From: Muricea muricata
Lineage: Eukaryota; Cnidaria; Anthozoa; Malacalcyonacea; Plexauridae
Assembly: GCA_963855995.1 (NCBI GenBank)
Contig: OY979718.1
Location: forward strand, 32,988,982-33,052,981
Reading direction: 5' to 3'
Length of the DNA stretch: 64,000 bases
Part shown: positions 35,880 to 47,591 of the stretch, piece after piece
Layout: each line of letters starts with the position of its first letter
Position numbering within the stretch: the stretch's first letter is position 1
Program-made: the position numbers and the translations under genes
Notes under the pieces: generated by a model
The model's input: only the letters and a program-made list of their open reading frames with translations
Database searches by the model: none
What the model was told of the DNA's origin: nothing

Positions 35880-38373
35880 CATGATGCATATATGCCTGAC
35901 AGTCAGAAGGATGTTATTTGCCCAAATCCATTCCGAATAAGTGGGCTAGGACCTCGAACAGCTTGTAAAACTGAATCATTCTGTCGCAAGTAGTGCTTAA
36001 CTTTGGCGAAAACCTCTTCAATCGGGTTCAAATCGGGACTGTATGGTGGCAAAAAACGGATAAGCGCTCCAGAATCATAAACATGTTCCACAACTTCTTG
36101 GACATGATGTGCAGGGTGGTTATCTGTTGGGAAAAGCTACGAGCGCCTTTTACCAGCAATGAATCGATTTAAGGTGGCTCCCTATGGTTTTGATTGTGTA
36201 GAACACAATCATGTTCAAAAGTCCATTATTTTCTCATCTTGCGAAGGGCGATCACAAAACTCCGCCACATGACTGCTGAAATATCGCGATTTACTAAAAA
36301 TAAAATATATCGTTAAATATCTCTGTTGCCATGGTAACAAAGTGATTTTAAAAATGGTCTTTTTGTACATATTTTAATACATTTTCGAACTTTTCTTCGG
36401 TAAAAATTTCTAATCTTTTACACACATTAATTTTATAATTAATCCATTCAAATTATAGTATTTTAAAAAAAATCGTACCAGCATTTCTTTTTTAATCGCC
36501 AAAAAGATCTGTTTTGGGAATAGAAAAAAATCGGCTCGTACGATTTTTTTAAAACTTACTCATGTTACGCACTTCGAGATTACAAGAAAGTGTGTGAAGT
36601 TTTAAAAAAATTTACCGAAGGAAACACGAGAAAAATGCATTTACTTTTATGTATGTGACGTCACAATAATCAGGATTTCAATCTCCTCGCGGGACAAACC
36701 AACAATCCCGCGCAGGATCTCGCGTGCATATTTTTGATTTAACTTAAAGAGATTAAGGGATTAAAAGACATTCATATTGCCAAAAAGAAAAGACACCACA
36801 TAATAAGGCATCAAATCAAACCACTGTTTCTTAAATTTAGTCTTATCATTGAAAACAAATGCACAAAAATCTTTTCAAGACATTGAACTACCAATTTGAC
36901 TTCACGGCCTAAATACATAAATCATGAAAATATTCACAATAGTCATAAGATTTTGTTGTTAAAACACGACAGATATCGTAACCAATTAAACGAGAAAACT
37001 TACATTAGTTTCATAAGCTTCGGTAACATTTCAGAAGAGCCATAAAGACAACACAAAATGGTTCAGTCGGAGTCCATACACTTTCGTAAAATTTCGAGCA
37101 GCAAAAATTACATTACCGGACATAAAAAAGCGCCTAAAAATTGTTTTAAAACTGATTTAAAGCACCTAATACTTGAACTTGGAAACACAAACGATTGTAA
37201 GGAAGAACTGTCGTCTTTGTTGTGTGTAGGAACACAAAAATATCGGCAAAAACAATGTTTTCAACTCTGAATATGAAAAATTTTATTATAGCTAGCCACG
37301 AACATTCCACGCGTGATTCGTGTGGACAACGTCTGATCTCTATAAATCCGGTTGTAACTGAACAAAACCATAGGGAGCCACCTTAATGGGGAAAACCCGC
37401 GATCTGTTATTTATTGTAATGGGTAAGGATTAATTGTGCAAATTTAGCAAGCCAGCGTCCCCAGAGGCGTCCTATTGCATGTAGTAATATTCGGGTAAAT
37501 AATTCGGATAAAGGAGAGCGAGCATAAAATCTTTCCTCTGGATTTTTCAATAACCAATTGGCAATAAGTCCTCTTGAAATAGCGGAAATTGCAAAATAAT
37601 GAGGTGCCCAGCGTGAATAGCTATAATCCCTCACGACCGCGTCCTTCAAGTGAAATAAGTATTTTTAGAAGCTTTTTACAACAACGTGACATTGAAGTAT
37701 ACTGTATACATACAATGCCTGTTTCATCGAGAAAGACGAGTTGGTTCGGATTAAATACGCTGATTTCTGCTTTGAATTGTAGCCTTAGATTTTCATTTCG
37801 CTGAAGAGAAATTCGGTGTATTTAAAAGCAAATGCTTCGTAAATTTAGTACTGAACATAACAATACAAATTTTGAAGATGAGTTAAAAGATTCATTGAAG
37901 GTTTAAGATTGAAACAATAGCGTGATAAATTCAGTGTTGTTTATATTCCTGCGCATTTTTAGCTGATATATACTGAGTATTATTAATGGCAGTGATGTGC
38001 ATGTGTATACCTTCTTACGCGTAATTCCAAGTCTATACACAGCTCGACACTGCAGTGTCCTCGGGCCAAACGCAGAACCAGTAGCGTTGGAAACATAATT
38101 TGCTATTTCGTGTAGCTGCATCTGAGGCGAACGAAGCAAGCAATCCACGATAATATACTCGTCATGGGGAAATAAAGTTATACTCCCAGTTGGGCGACCG
38201 AGACGGCAAGGCTTTACATCACCCGTATTTAAAAACGTGCTAATCGTCCGATACACAGTCTTTGGACTAACAAATAATTGCAATGCAATTTTTTCATAGC
38301 TCTTCTCAAAAAAAGTTTTTGGTTTACCATTCGCCAGCGTAAATCGTCCGAATACGGACGTGGCATTGTACAA
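35880..38373 (-). pseudogene. Tc1/IS630-type (DDE_3) transposase, interrupted
   Basis: Reading on the minus strand, 37903-38373 encodes the helix-turn-helix region (FEKSYEKIALQLFVSPKTVY, then GDVKPCRLGRPTGS). About 37730 reads NQLVFLDETGIV, with the first catalytic Asp. About 37640 reads RDYSYSRWAP. After the nested insertion, 36125-35903 reads DNHPAHHVQEVVEH (second Asp) and RFLPPYSPDLNPIEEVFAKV (catalytic Glu). The order matches DDE_3 transposases. Frameshifts and a 1.2-kb insertion (36173-37382) inactivate it. Confidence 0.8.
36173..37382. mobile_element. TTAA-target element nested in the Tc1/IS630-type element
   Basis: Flanked by TTAA (36169-36172, 37383-37386), with ends GGTGGCTCCCTATGGTTTTG and the exact complement. 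Same terminal motif as the element at 7433-10512 but different interior. No transposase frame is recognised; non-autonomous. Confidence 0.85.
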
Positions 38374-38572
38374 AATTCGCCGAACTTAATCAGTCCCGCA
38401 ACTAGCACGCACTCTTACGCCCCACGCGGGCCGACGCATATAATGATGTAGTCACGTGTTCGATATACATGTATTTAGGTATAGTTCGTCTGGACAACCT
38501 TAATGGCAATGACTGTATATATATATATTACTAATGCCAGTACTCTGCTCAGCCGACAAGACTTCATATACA

Positions 38573-38775
38573 ACAAAAAGAACGACTACGTTTCAGATGT
38601 TTATTAAAAAAATATATATAAGATACAGAAACTAAATTTTCGGCTGCATGCCACAGCCTTCTTCAGAGACTCTGAAGAAGGCTGTGGCATGCAGCCGAAA
38701 GTTTAGTTTTTGTATCTTATATATATATTTTTTTATTAAACTTCTTTGAAACGTAGTCGTTCTTTTTGTTATATA
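38573..38775. repeat. Palindrome with head-to-head hammerhead-like cores
   Basis: Nearly perfect 200-bp inverted repeat around the centre cttcagagactctgaag. Each arm holds CTGAAGA, a 5-bp stem GGCTG/CAGCC with a 7-base loop, then GAAA: plus strand 38672-38700, minus strand 38666-38638. Such motifs are known from the terminal regions of Penelope-like elements; one unpaired base precedes the stem here. Confidence 0.6.
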
Positions 38776-38777
38776 TA

Positions 38778-39507
38778 CAGGGTGTATCAAAAAAAGTAGA
38801 CAATTTTGAAACGGCTCTCAACCTCGCAAAGCGGCTTGAAGTTTTAAGAATTAATGTACATTGCTTGGGTACTGACGGTGTAGAATAAATGAAAATATCC
38901 TGAAATTTAAATTTTTCAAACCCAGGAGTGTGCGTATTTTGAAACACATTAAAAATGGCTTGTGCACGAAATTTAAAGGCTTAAAAGTAATTTTGAGTTG
39001 ATAGGTAGAAAATATGTTAGGTGTTTTATTGCTGTTCAAAATTTCAAGAAATTTGATTGAGTTTAAGCCACTCAAGAATCGTTTTTCTGAAGAAATATTC
39101 CAATTTTAATTAAATGTCCCGTGGGAGTTGTATGCAAATTAAGTAAATACATAAATTAAACATGCACAAAGCTAATTTTGCTAAAAATATGGAAGTTCGT
39201 GCGACATTTTGAACGGCTTAGACTCGAGAAAATTTTCTGAAATTTTGTACAGCAATACAACACCCGACAAATTTTCCATCTACCAAGTCAAAATTACTTT
39301 TAAGCATTTCAGTTTTGTGCGCAAGGCATATTCATATTGCCGTAAAGGACAGACCCCCCCCGGGTATTGAAGTTTTAAATTTCTTATTTTTTTCGGTTTA
39401 TTCTAGATTAGAAGTACCAAAACAATCTGTTTTGATAAAAAAACATCGTATATTGAGGCGCTTCGCGAAGCAGAAAGCGATTTCAGATTTGTCTACTTTT
39501 TTTATAC

Positions 39508-39512
<5 letters not shown>
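38778..39512. mobile_element. MITE with CAGGGTGTATC ends
   Basis: Ends CAGGGTGTATCAAAAAAAGT and a complement of the form ACTTTTTTTATACACCCT, flanked by TA-rich sequence. Further inverted similarity lies inside (for example ttgagttgataggtagaaaa against its complement near 39275). No coding capacity. Confidence 0.7.

Positions 39513-39588
<76 letters not shown>
39513..39588. repeat. (TA)n microsatellite
   Basis: About 75 bp of TA repeats. Confidence 0.95.
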
Positions 39589-39592
<4 letters not shown>

Positions 39593-39744
39593 AAATTTGA
39601 GTGCTTTTTTATGCTATTTACAAACTTGTTAATTCGCTTCACAAAACCCCTCTTTACGCACCATGTACCACTCAGAAACCTTCACTACTTGTATACAGTT
39701 TATTGTTAGTCGCCTAAATTATTTATGTATTCTAATCCTTTTAG

Positions 39745-39929
39745 CGGGCTACTCTTTCGGTGGGGTGGTAGCTTATGAAATGGCCAGTGAATTGAAAAGA
39801 AAGAATGAAACTGTTGCGATGGTGTTCATGGTGGATACGTATTCGTGGTTTCCCAAAGATTTGCCACATCACAAGGAATACATCGGCAAATATACACAGA
39901 AAAATTTGAAGAAAATGGAAACGTCGACG
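39745..39929 (+). CDS. FAS/PKS-like megasynthase, exon G: thioesterase nucleophile region
   Basis: The acceptor is ctaatccttttag; two bases complete the phase-1 codon from exon F. It reads AGYSFGGVVAYEMASELKRK, where GYSFG is the GxSxG nucleophile elbow with the catalytic Ser, then VAMVFMVDTYSWFP. TE hydrolyses or releases the acyl chain from the ACP. The donor is TCGACG before gtaagt (39930), phase 0, matching exon H. It is separated from exon F by 16 kb of transposon-filled intron. Confidence 0.92.
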
Positions 39930-40000
39930 GTAAGTTGTATTCTAGCTTTCTCTTTGTCTCCATTTTAATGCTTAATGTGTCAAATGCGAACACCTACACG

Positions 40001-40260
40001 TTAAAGAGGGGTTACAGTCCATAATGTAAACAAACGCTTTGTTTACATTTTGGTTTACAAATTCTATATTCGTAAAATATGACTTACTAAATGAATATCT
40101 GACACTTTTCTGGTTTGCTATGCTTATACATGAATGTAAACCAGAGTTTCAATTCAAAAAGAGTTCGAAAAATGGGAAATTTGGACAATGTTTATATTTG
40201 GTGGCCCACCTTTGTTATGAGCAGAACCGATGCGCAGAACGGACTGTAACCCCTCTTTAA
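40001..40260. mobile_element. TTAA-type MITE, 260 bp
   Basis: Perfect 20-bp inverted ends TTAAAGAGGGGTTACAGTCC and its complement, each including TTAA. Contains a second small palindrome, tgtaaacaaacgctttgtttaca, near 40026. Confidence 0.85.
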
Positions 40261-41689
40261 ACAACTTTGAACTGACGAATAGCATTTTCAATTGGATAAT
40301 GTCAAGACATTTTTATATGCTATTTGATATCCATTATGCTACCATCGCTAATGAAATTTAACTTTATCTTCAACACCATAGTCTCCTAGTTTCATTTGGA
40401 AACACTTTGCCAGGTAGTGTAGTTTTCGCCTTCGCTCCCTTCGTATTTTTGTTTAACTTTCTGCATGCTTGTTACTCCGCCTATAAATTCGCCTTGCTCG
40501 ATTTTTCTGTTTTTTTTTCTTTTTTTTCGGTGTCGAAAGTTGGGCTGCCGCTCATGGGTGCTACCGCTGACACCAAGTTGCGTGAGCCCATCTAAACACG
40601 GCGTTTAAACTCAATTTCCAGCGGAATATGTCAACAAAACACACATTTTAACATGTATGCTAGAACATCTAAACCGCAAGAAGGTTTTACGTGCAAAAAT
40701 TCCTATGCAAAATGTTTTAAAACGACAAATTCCACCGCGAAACTTTACCGAGGAGCGATGAGAGTGTGCTTCCGTCATTTTCTGTTGTATTCCTACTTTT
40801 AAGGAAATTTAGAAATTTCTACACAAGAATCAAACGCAAATTCTACTGAAATACCTATATAAAAACCACAATTTTTAACATGTATATAATAGTGAACAAA
40901 ACAGGAAGGTTCTTTATCAAAAAATTGCTCCAGAAATGTTTTAAAACGGCAAATTTTGATAAACTCCATCATTCCTTGATTAAGGAGTGAGTCTAGGAAA
41001 TGTGTTCCTAATTCTAAACACGTTGTGATTTCTTTCCTTGGTTTTCTATTTCTACCTATGTTGAGATGCTAATATTTCGTGCAAAATTATTTATTTGCTT
41101 GTGGGATCTCATATAATTATAAAAGGTAAGAGACATTTTACATTCCAATTCCAGAAATACATATGTTAGTCTAAAGTTCCCAACAAATTATATCGTGGAG
41201 ACTTCAGACTTAATAGCTTAGTCTAATTCTTATTTTTGTTGTTTTTATGAGCGATTTTAATACTTGTTTTGTTAGAACGTAAACAATCATAGCTGAGTGC
41301 GGCATTTTAGTCTTTTCTATAGTATTTTTATATAATAACTTTCTTTATAAAAAAATTGACATGTTTATTGTTGAATAGTTGACTCAGAGAAAGGATTTCA
41401 AATTGGATATCACAGAAAATACAGATCACAGAAATACTTTTAAGTTGATTACTGTAAAGATTGCTGCTATAATTATTAAAATAGCAAGAAAAAAACTCAA
41501 AAATGCAAAATAAAAAAAAAAGAATAAAATTTAACTTAAATTTAGTAAAATTTCAATTGGCACTTTCTCAATTTGCCAAAACTTTATCAGACACCCTGCC
41601 TATATACCAATGTTTTAACTGACACCTGAAGCTTTCTGAAAGTAAATACTTTGTCAGCATGTCGAAAGTCTGACTGACAACTTGTGGGC

Positions 41690-41965
41690 ATGTACAGGTC
41701 AAAGTCTAACCGACATTTTGTCAACAAGCCAAAAGCCTTACCGGCATCTTGTTAACATGCCAAAAGCCTAACCGACATCTTGTCACCAAGCCAAACGCCT
41801 AACCGACATCTTTTTACCAAGCAAAAAGCCTTACCGACATCTTGTTAACGAGCCAAAAGCCTAACTGGCATCTTGTCAACAAGCCAAAAACCTAACCGAC
41901 ATCTTGTCAACATGCCAAAAGTCTAACTAAGAGCATATCAACATGTCAAAAGTCCATTTCAAAGC
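41690..41965. repeat. 31-bp minisatellite
   Basis: About nine imperfect units of the form aagccaaaagcctaaccgac plus atcttgtcaac. Weaker related units continue to about 42035. Confidence 0.85.
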
Positions 41966-43272
41966 TTGTATCACCTTATCAACACATCAAATATCTAATT
42001 CAAAGCTTGTCAATATATCAAAAGGCTAGCCAACATTTTCCCAACAAATTATATCGTGGAGACTTCAGGCAGTGTGCTACAGAATAGATTTAATAAATTG
42101 GTGGATTTAATAGATTGATGTATTGTAGACACTTTTAGTAAAATTTTCTTTACTTGCAAAATAAAACAGCTATATGTTTGTGGTATTATGGCAAAAGAAT
42201 CTTGTTTAACATATGTACTATGAAAGTCTTTAATCTAAATTAAATTCTAAAAAATGCAATCCTACTAGGACTCTGGACAGGCAGGTCACTCAGACATTGA
42301 TTTTTGGTTATCTTAGTGATTACATAAGATGTGCTAGCAATGTCTTAAAATTTCTTGGAAGGTACTCTAATAATAACTGATTTAAAATGGAATTAGTTGG
42401 GCAGAACAGAAATAAGTGAATGTACCCCACCTCCAATGAACTCTCTAGTTACAGCCCTGCCTGGCCTTGTGCCCATTTTCGTTTTGGCAGGCGGAGTGAA
42501 CGCCTTAGCAGGCGTCTTGTTCATACTTAAAAAATACTAACAGCACAAAAAGAAAAATGTAACCAGCCTTGTTGCCACAGTCAGTTGATTTCGTTATTGG
42601 TCATTCAACAACAATTCACTATTACGATCACCCATCGCCATCATGATGTCCCACATATTTGACGTCAGGGAGGATGACCACCTCTCCAAAAATGGAATTA
42701 AAAACTCTAGCTATGTGCGTTAAAATACTATTTGCAGGACAACTTTTCACTTGCTGTGTACTCAATATATATTTATAACATGTCAGGTTTTAATCCGGTC
42801 TGAAAATCTGTTTTTAAAACTTATTTAAAATTTTTTAAAAACGTTAAATGTTTAGTGGCTAATATCTCCATCTTTAGTCATGCACTTTTTTCGTAAGTCA
42901 AATAGTTTTATGTATGAGCAGCACAGTACGTAATTACTTTCAACAATAAAATTGTCCTTCATATCGTTTTGATTTTGTCTGTTGCGCGTGATAATCCTTC
43001 AACATCTAACACTGGGGAACAGTAGACTTTCTTCTGAGGGCTGAACCAAATAAAAAATATTTAGGTTTAATATGTTTCGAATTGCATTTAGCTATTAACT
43101 CTAAATTGTAAACAAAAAATAGACAAGCTTATCCTTCTATTTCTTAGTGTTCATCTTGTTGTATTGCACTGTACAAAATCAGTGCAGTTAAGTCATAGTC
43201 TGGAGCAGTAGATCATTTTGTTCACCTAGTATGGAACTGCACCAATAAATGAGCGTGTCAATCTTTTTTCAG

Positions 43273-43497
43273 ACCAGACAAGTAGTTGAAAGATTGGCCT
43301 ATGTTGGACTTGGTATTCCAAAACATGAAATTGAAAATTTGTATAAGGAATTAGAAGACAACGAGAAAATGATAACTGCTTTGGTGAATCAAGCAGAAGA
43401 AGAAAACGTGACGTTTCCTTTGAAAGAAACCGTTGACACTGTGGTCTACGAACTTAAATCAGCTTCAAAAGCTCATGTTGACTGGCAACCTTCTAAG
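43273..43497 (+). CDS. FAS/PKS-like megasynthase, exon H: thioesterase helical region
   Basis: The acceptor is atcttttttcag and the donor TCTAAG before gtattt (43498), both phase 0. It reads VVERLAYVGLGIPKHEIENL, then LEDNEKMITALVNQAEEEN and AHVDWQPSK. This length and composition fit the helical lid segment between the nucleophile and the final Asp/His part of animal FAS-type thioesterases. The next expected exon (phase 0 start, phase 1 end, carrying the remaining core strand before the His) was not found between here and 58718. Confidence 0.75.
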
Positions 43498-45930
43498 GTA
43501 TTTGTCGTTCTCGTTTTACAGTATGTAAGACTGGATATAGACATGTAATGTACATGCATATAATTGTTTTCTGCCCAACAAATTCCTTTCGAAATCGATT
43601 CTAACAACAACAGCTTTCAAAAGAAATTAGTCGGGCAGAACCAGTGAACTCTAAATTAGACTGGAACGATAACTTGGCCGCCATATTTGAAGCCAAATTG
43701 GTTATCAATAGGTTATCAAGTTCAGTCCTTTTCTATTGTTTCTCTCGGCGCGGTTGACACCATTCTTCTGGGAATGTACGGATATTTGATGTTTTTATTT
43801 TGATTTAAGAGGTAATTGTATGGTTTATGAACTTATAACCTAGTTTGCGATATAGTCTTTTAAAAATAGCAAATACCTCGGGAAAATAGTACTAAGACTG
43901 TTTACGACATTTGTAGTCATTGCCGCCATCTTGGCTTCACCCAAACGTAGGGTTTTTATCCGGAGTTATCGTTCCAGTATTTACAGAGTTCACTGGGCAG
44001 AACATACCCCCCCCCCCCCCCCATTTTAACGTTCTAGCTCCGGCCCTGCTTTTAACAGCAACTCGAAATGTAAAATGCAAACTAATTTTAGGATGTTAAA
44101 ATGTTAGGCAACATTTACGCGTAAACATTTGCGTTTACATTATGCATGCTACAGCGCGAACAGGCAAGCCAAGGCCGCTTTGGCAAAATTTGTACAACAA
44201 AAATATACTCCGAAGTAGAAATTCATTGTTATTTAATTTCGGGCTCTGAGTAAGTACATAGTCAGAAGACGTTTAATTAAAGGTGACAATAACCCACTTG
44301 TGATTGGTTCGGCTTTAAAACATTAAAATTACGCAAAAGCGGCCTCCGCTTCCCCGTTCGAGTTGCAACATTGATGACAAAATTCTTTATTATTTGCAAA
44401 TCTTCATTTTTAGAAATAATAAAAATTATGCAGAAGTAATTAAATCAGCATCATTTACCATATATTACGTACTAAGACATGGGCTTAGTTCGAGGATACA
44501 TAGACGTGCAACAGGAGAAAACTGTATTCGCCTATGATTTTGCTGTTTATGCCTTACGCCATATCCGCACGCATTTCTGGCAATTACGTTTGTTTGAATT
44601 TCAGTATAACTGTACTAGAAATACATTTCATACAGAAACCCCTCGCGGTTTCAATTTTTCCTACTTTACGAAAGTAAAAGAGTTAATTCTTCTTTGCAAG
44701 ATGCATTGCTAGTCCAGCTCTACGCTTAGCTAATAAATGGCAATGACTTATCTCTGCCACCACTGATACCTGTACTTCTCCACTTGCTTGATATTGTATT
44801 CTATCTCTCTTCCGAAACTACATCCATCGTAACAATTTCCATTTTCCCAGATGATTTGTTCTTTGCAGTAAAGTTAAAATGTTTAAAAATTGCTTTCAGA
44901 TCGATCGAAAGAAATTTGTAAAATTTGCAAAATGCAAAACAATTACAATAAAATTTCGTGTCGTAGCTAATATAAAAACAAAATATATGAATTCAGCCAA
45001 TTACGACGTTCCTAGTCACCAGTCTTACCTCGGAATTTAATAACGTCAGCTAAAAGATAGAACGTCCAAACCAAACCAAACCGACACATTCCCTCGATAC
45101 GGGGATTACAAAAAATGGTTTTAATTTTGCCGTTTAATAAGCGACGAGAAAAAGAAACACAAGTTCATTCGTTGCTTGAAATATACAGGTAGAGCAACTT
45201 CTTTTTATAAATTTCTGCGAACCAAGGCAATCTTGGGGAAAGTTTTCTTGAAATCGCCGTTTATTTGACATTTCTTTATTCAGTTCTTATAAAACCTAGC
45301 ATGTATACTTGCTAGAAATGAACGTGCATATGACGTACCCAAGCAATCCACCCAAGATTACACAAGAAATACCGCGAGTTGCACATCTATGTATCCTAGC
45401 CTTAATCTATAGCATGGGCTTTCGCAAAAATCCATCTTGCCACCTAAACATAAATACTAAAGTCAAATCACCTGCAAAAGAATGTAATCATAGAAAGTAA
45501 TCTTAAGTCATTAAAGATAGGCTTTCACCATTCGATCCTACCAACGATCGCTTCCATTATCAATGCCTTACTTGTTTCTGTAATTCCGCCCCCCCCCCCT
45601 CCCCCCGATTAAAAAATGGCCTGAATTAAGGCGGCCACAAGCAAGCAAAAAAACAACAGACTCATCTCGCTTTTGCCTATTTTATCCAAAGTATATGCAA
45701 GATGACGGTACATCAATTGATTCGATCGCTTTTTAAACACGAAACAAGTTCTATACCCAGCAGAGTGGCAATAGGAGATTTTACTCGACAGAAACAGCCT
45801 AGATCTCGACTACATATTTATTCTTGAACGCTATCATTAAAAAGAATCAACGGCTATAGTGAGTAAAACTTTTACAAAATTCTCCTACTGAAATTGCAAG
45901 ATATTTGTTTGTCACCTGCTAACCCTGAAC
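43498..45930 (+). other. Presumed intron after exon H
   Basis: Contains a MITE (43661-43977), a poly-C run near 44009 and another near 45589. Two open frames of 60-80 codons (44479, 45309) show no recognisable motif and are probably chance. Confidence 0.45.
43661..43977. mobile_element. MITE, 317 bp
   Basis: Ends CTGGAACGATAACT and AGTTATCGTTCCAG, perfect 14-bp inverted repeats, with matching inner pieces (GGCCGCCATATTTGAAGCCA against the complement of TGGCTTCA and GCCGCCATCTTGGC). No coding capacity. Confidence 0.75.
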
Positions 45931-45939
45931 TGCATGGGT

Positions 45940-46510
45940 TTCGAGCTATTTATCAATATGTATCTTAACGACCTATCAGCAATCCCACAGAGTAGTTTAT
46001 CCAAGATATACGTTAATGACAGTAAACTATCGCTTACTTTTCCTGTCCGCTTCCGCAATAAGGGAGATAAACAAAGACTTGTGCGGGCTTGGTGACTGGT
46101 GTTTTGACAACCGCCTCCTTATTAATGCGTCCAAAACAAAACTAATTGTAACTGTTTGACGCCAAAATTTATGATCTCTAAAGTTCCATAATTTCGTCTC
46201 GTTACTTGGTAAATAACATATTCGAGTCTAATCAGCAAAGATCTCGGGGTTACACTTGATCCAAGCCTTTCCTTCGACTGTCACGTCGTCAAGACTATTT
46301 CTTCCTTCATGTCCAGCCTGGCGCAAATTAATCGTGTGAAACATGTTTTAAATTAATGTTAAAGTTTACTTAACTTAGTAATTTAAAGTTTAGTTTTCAG
46401 TAATTTGTGCTACTGCTTGTCGGTATGGGCCAATATTATTGCAAATAGCATCTGCAGACATCAAACAGTACAGCATTTTGCTCGAAATATTACTAATATA
46501 AAAATATTAC
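45940..46510 (+). pseudogene. LINE (CR1/Jockey-like) reverse transcriptase fragment
   Basis: Broken frames read YLNDLSAIPQ, YVNDSKLSL (a decayed YxDD box), INKDLCGLGDW and NRLLINASKTKLIV, then LGVTLDPSLSFDCHVVKTIS, SLAQINRVKH and YYCLSVWANI. That is the conserved order of the RT end and the C-terminal domain of such LINEs. Several frameshifts and stops. Confidence 0.7.
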
Positions 46511-47190
46511 TGTCACGATAATATAAAATTATTGCTTTATTTAAAATTCAACTAATACTGTTCTCAAATCTATGCCCGTTATCGTAAAAAATAATTATTG
46601 CTGCCGAGCGCCAGCGAGGCAGCACACTATTCTTGACGTTACATGAAGTTCTTGCTTTTTCGTGTCCAGTTCCCCGGCTGAGTTATATTTAGTCGAAATC
46701 TCGATTTGTGTGGTGGAGATGTCAGCAATTCCGGGGGAAAATTAAGTATTCAGGTTGGTTTTTAAAATGAGGGGGTTGGCACGGAAAATTAAGTGTTCAG
46801 GTTGGTTTTTAAGATGAGGGGGGTGGTCAACAAAATTTTCTCAAAATATATCTGGTGTATGTCGGAAAAAACTCGGAAATTTGATCAAATCTCGATTCAA
46901 ATTTAAAGCTGAAGAAATATTACTAAAATTGTAAGCTCAAGAAATATTACAAACGTGTCAGCTATAGCCTCAACAAGAAACATTACAAACGCCTCAGCTA
47001 TAGACACAAAATCCGACTTCAAATGGCAACGAGTGTTTGTGCGTCCGACTTCAAATTGATTAAATGTCGATTAAAACTGAAAGCTCAAGAAATATTACAA
47101 ACGCCTGAGCTATGGACTCCAGGGTCCGACTTCAAATGGCAACGAGTGTTAGTGTGTATATTCATATAGTACTCATGTTGTTCTGCTCAA
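46511..47190. repeat. Dispersed and tandem repeats
   Basis: 46596-46760 is an inverted relative of 33905-34150. 46734-46836 is a 51-bp unit present twice (aattaagt.ttcaggttgg). Related pieces around caagaaatattacaaacg and tcagctatag recur to about 48560. No gene. Confidence 0.55.
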
Positions 47191-47193
47191 TGT

Positions 47194-47591
47194 ACCGATT
47201 GCATTATGGACAGAATTTTGAAAAAAGGTGAAGTAGGAAAATTCATTACCACAGCATTGAAGAGCATCCTAAAATTAGTAAAATCGCAAAGTTTGGTCGC
47301 GAAATGTTGTAAAATGAGGAAAATATAGCCCTGCAAAGTTTGCGAATTTTGTATACTTTTGTATTACACACTGAAAATTGATGCCACTTTCTCGATGTTG
47401 GTATCAATTTTCCGTGCGTAATACAAAAATACACAAAATTTGCAATCTTCACAGGCTTACATTTTCCACATTTTACAACGTTTCGCAACCAAACTTTTCA
47501 ATTTTACTAATTTTAGGATGCTCTTTAATGCTGTGGCAATAAATTTTCCTATTTCAACTTTTTTCAAAATTTTGCCCATAATGCAATCGGT
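47194..47591. mobile_element. Foldback MITE
   Basis: Ends ACCGATTGCATTATGG and CCATAATGCAATCGGT. Imperfect inverted symmetry continues inward through caaagtttg / caaacttt to a short centre near 47385. Confidence 0.75.

Larger units (their letters stand above)
39930..43272 (+). other. Intron between TE exons G and H
   Basis: Holds a TTAA MITE (40001-40260) and a minisatellite (41690-41965). Two copies of caacaaattatatcgtggagacttcag (near 41190 and 42040) flank the minisatellite region. No other gene is seen. Confidence 0.5.

Noticed and set aside
41690..41965. Possible CRISPR array of 31-bp units
   Set aside because: Units are directly adjacent with no unique spacers, so it is a minisatellite.
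44479..45500. Small open frames at 44479 and 45309
   Set aside because: Short, without motif, splice context or codon signal; expected by chance in this much AT-rich sequence.
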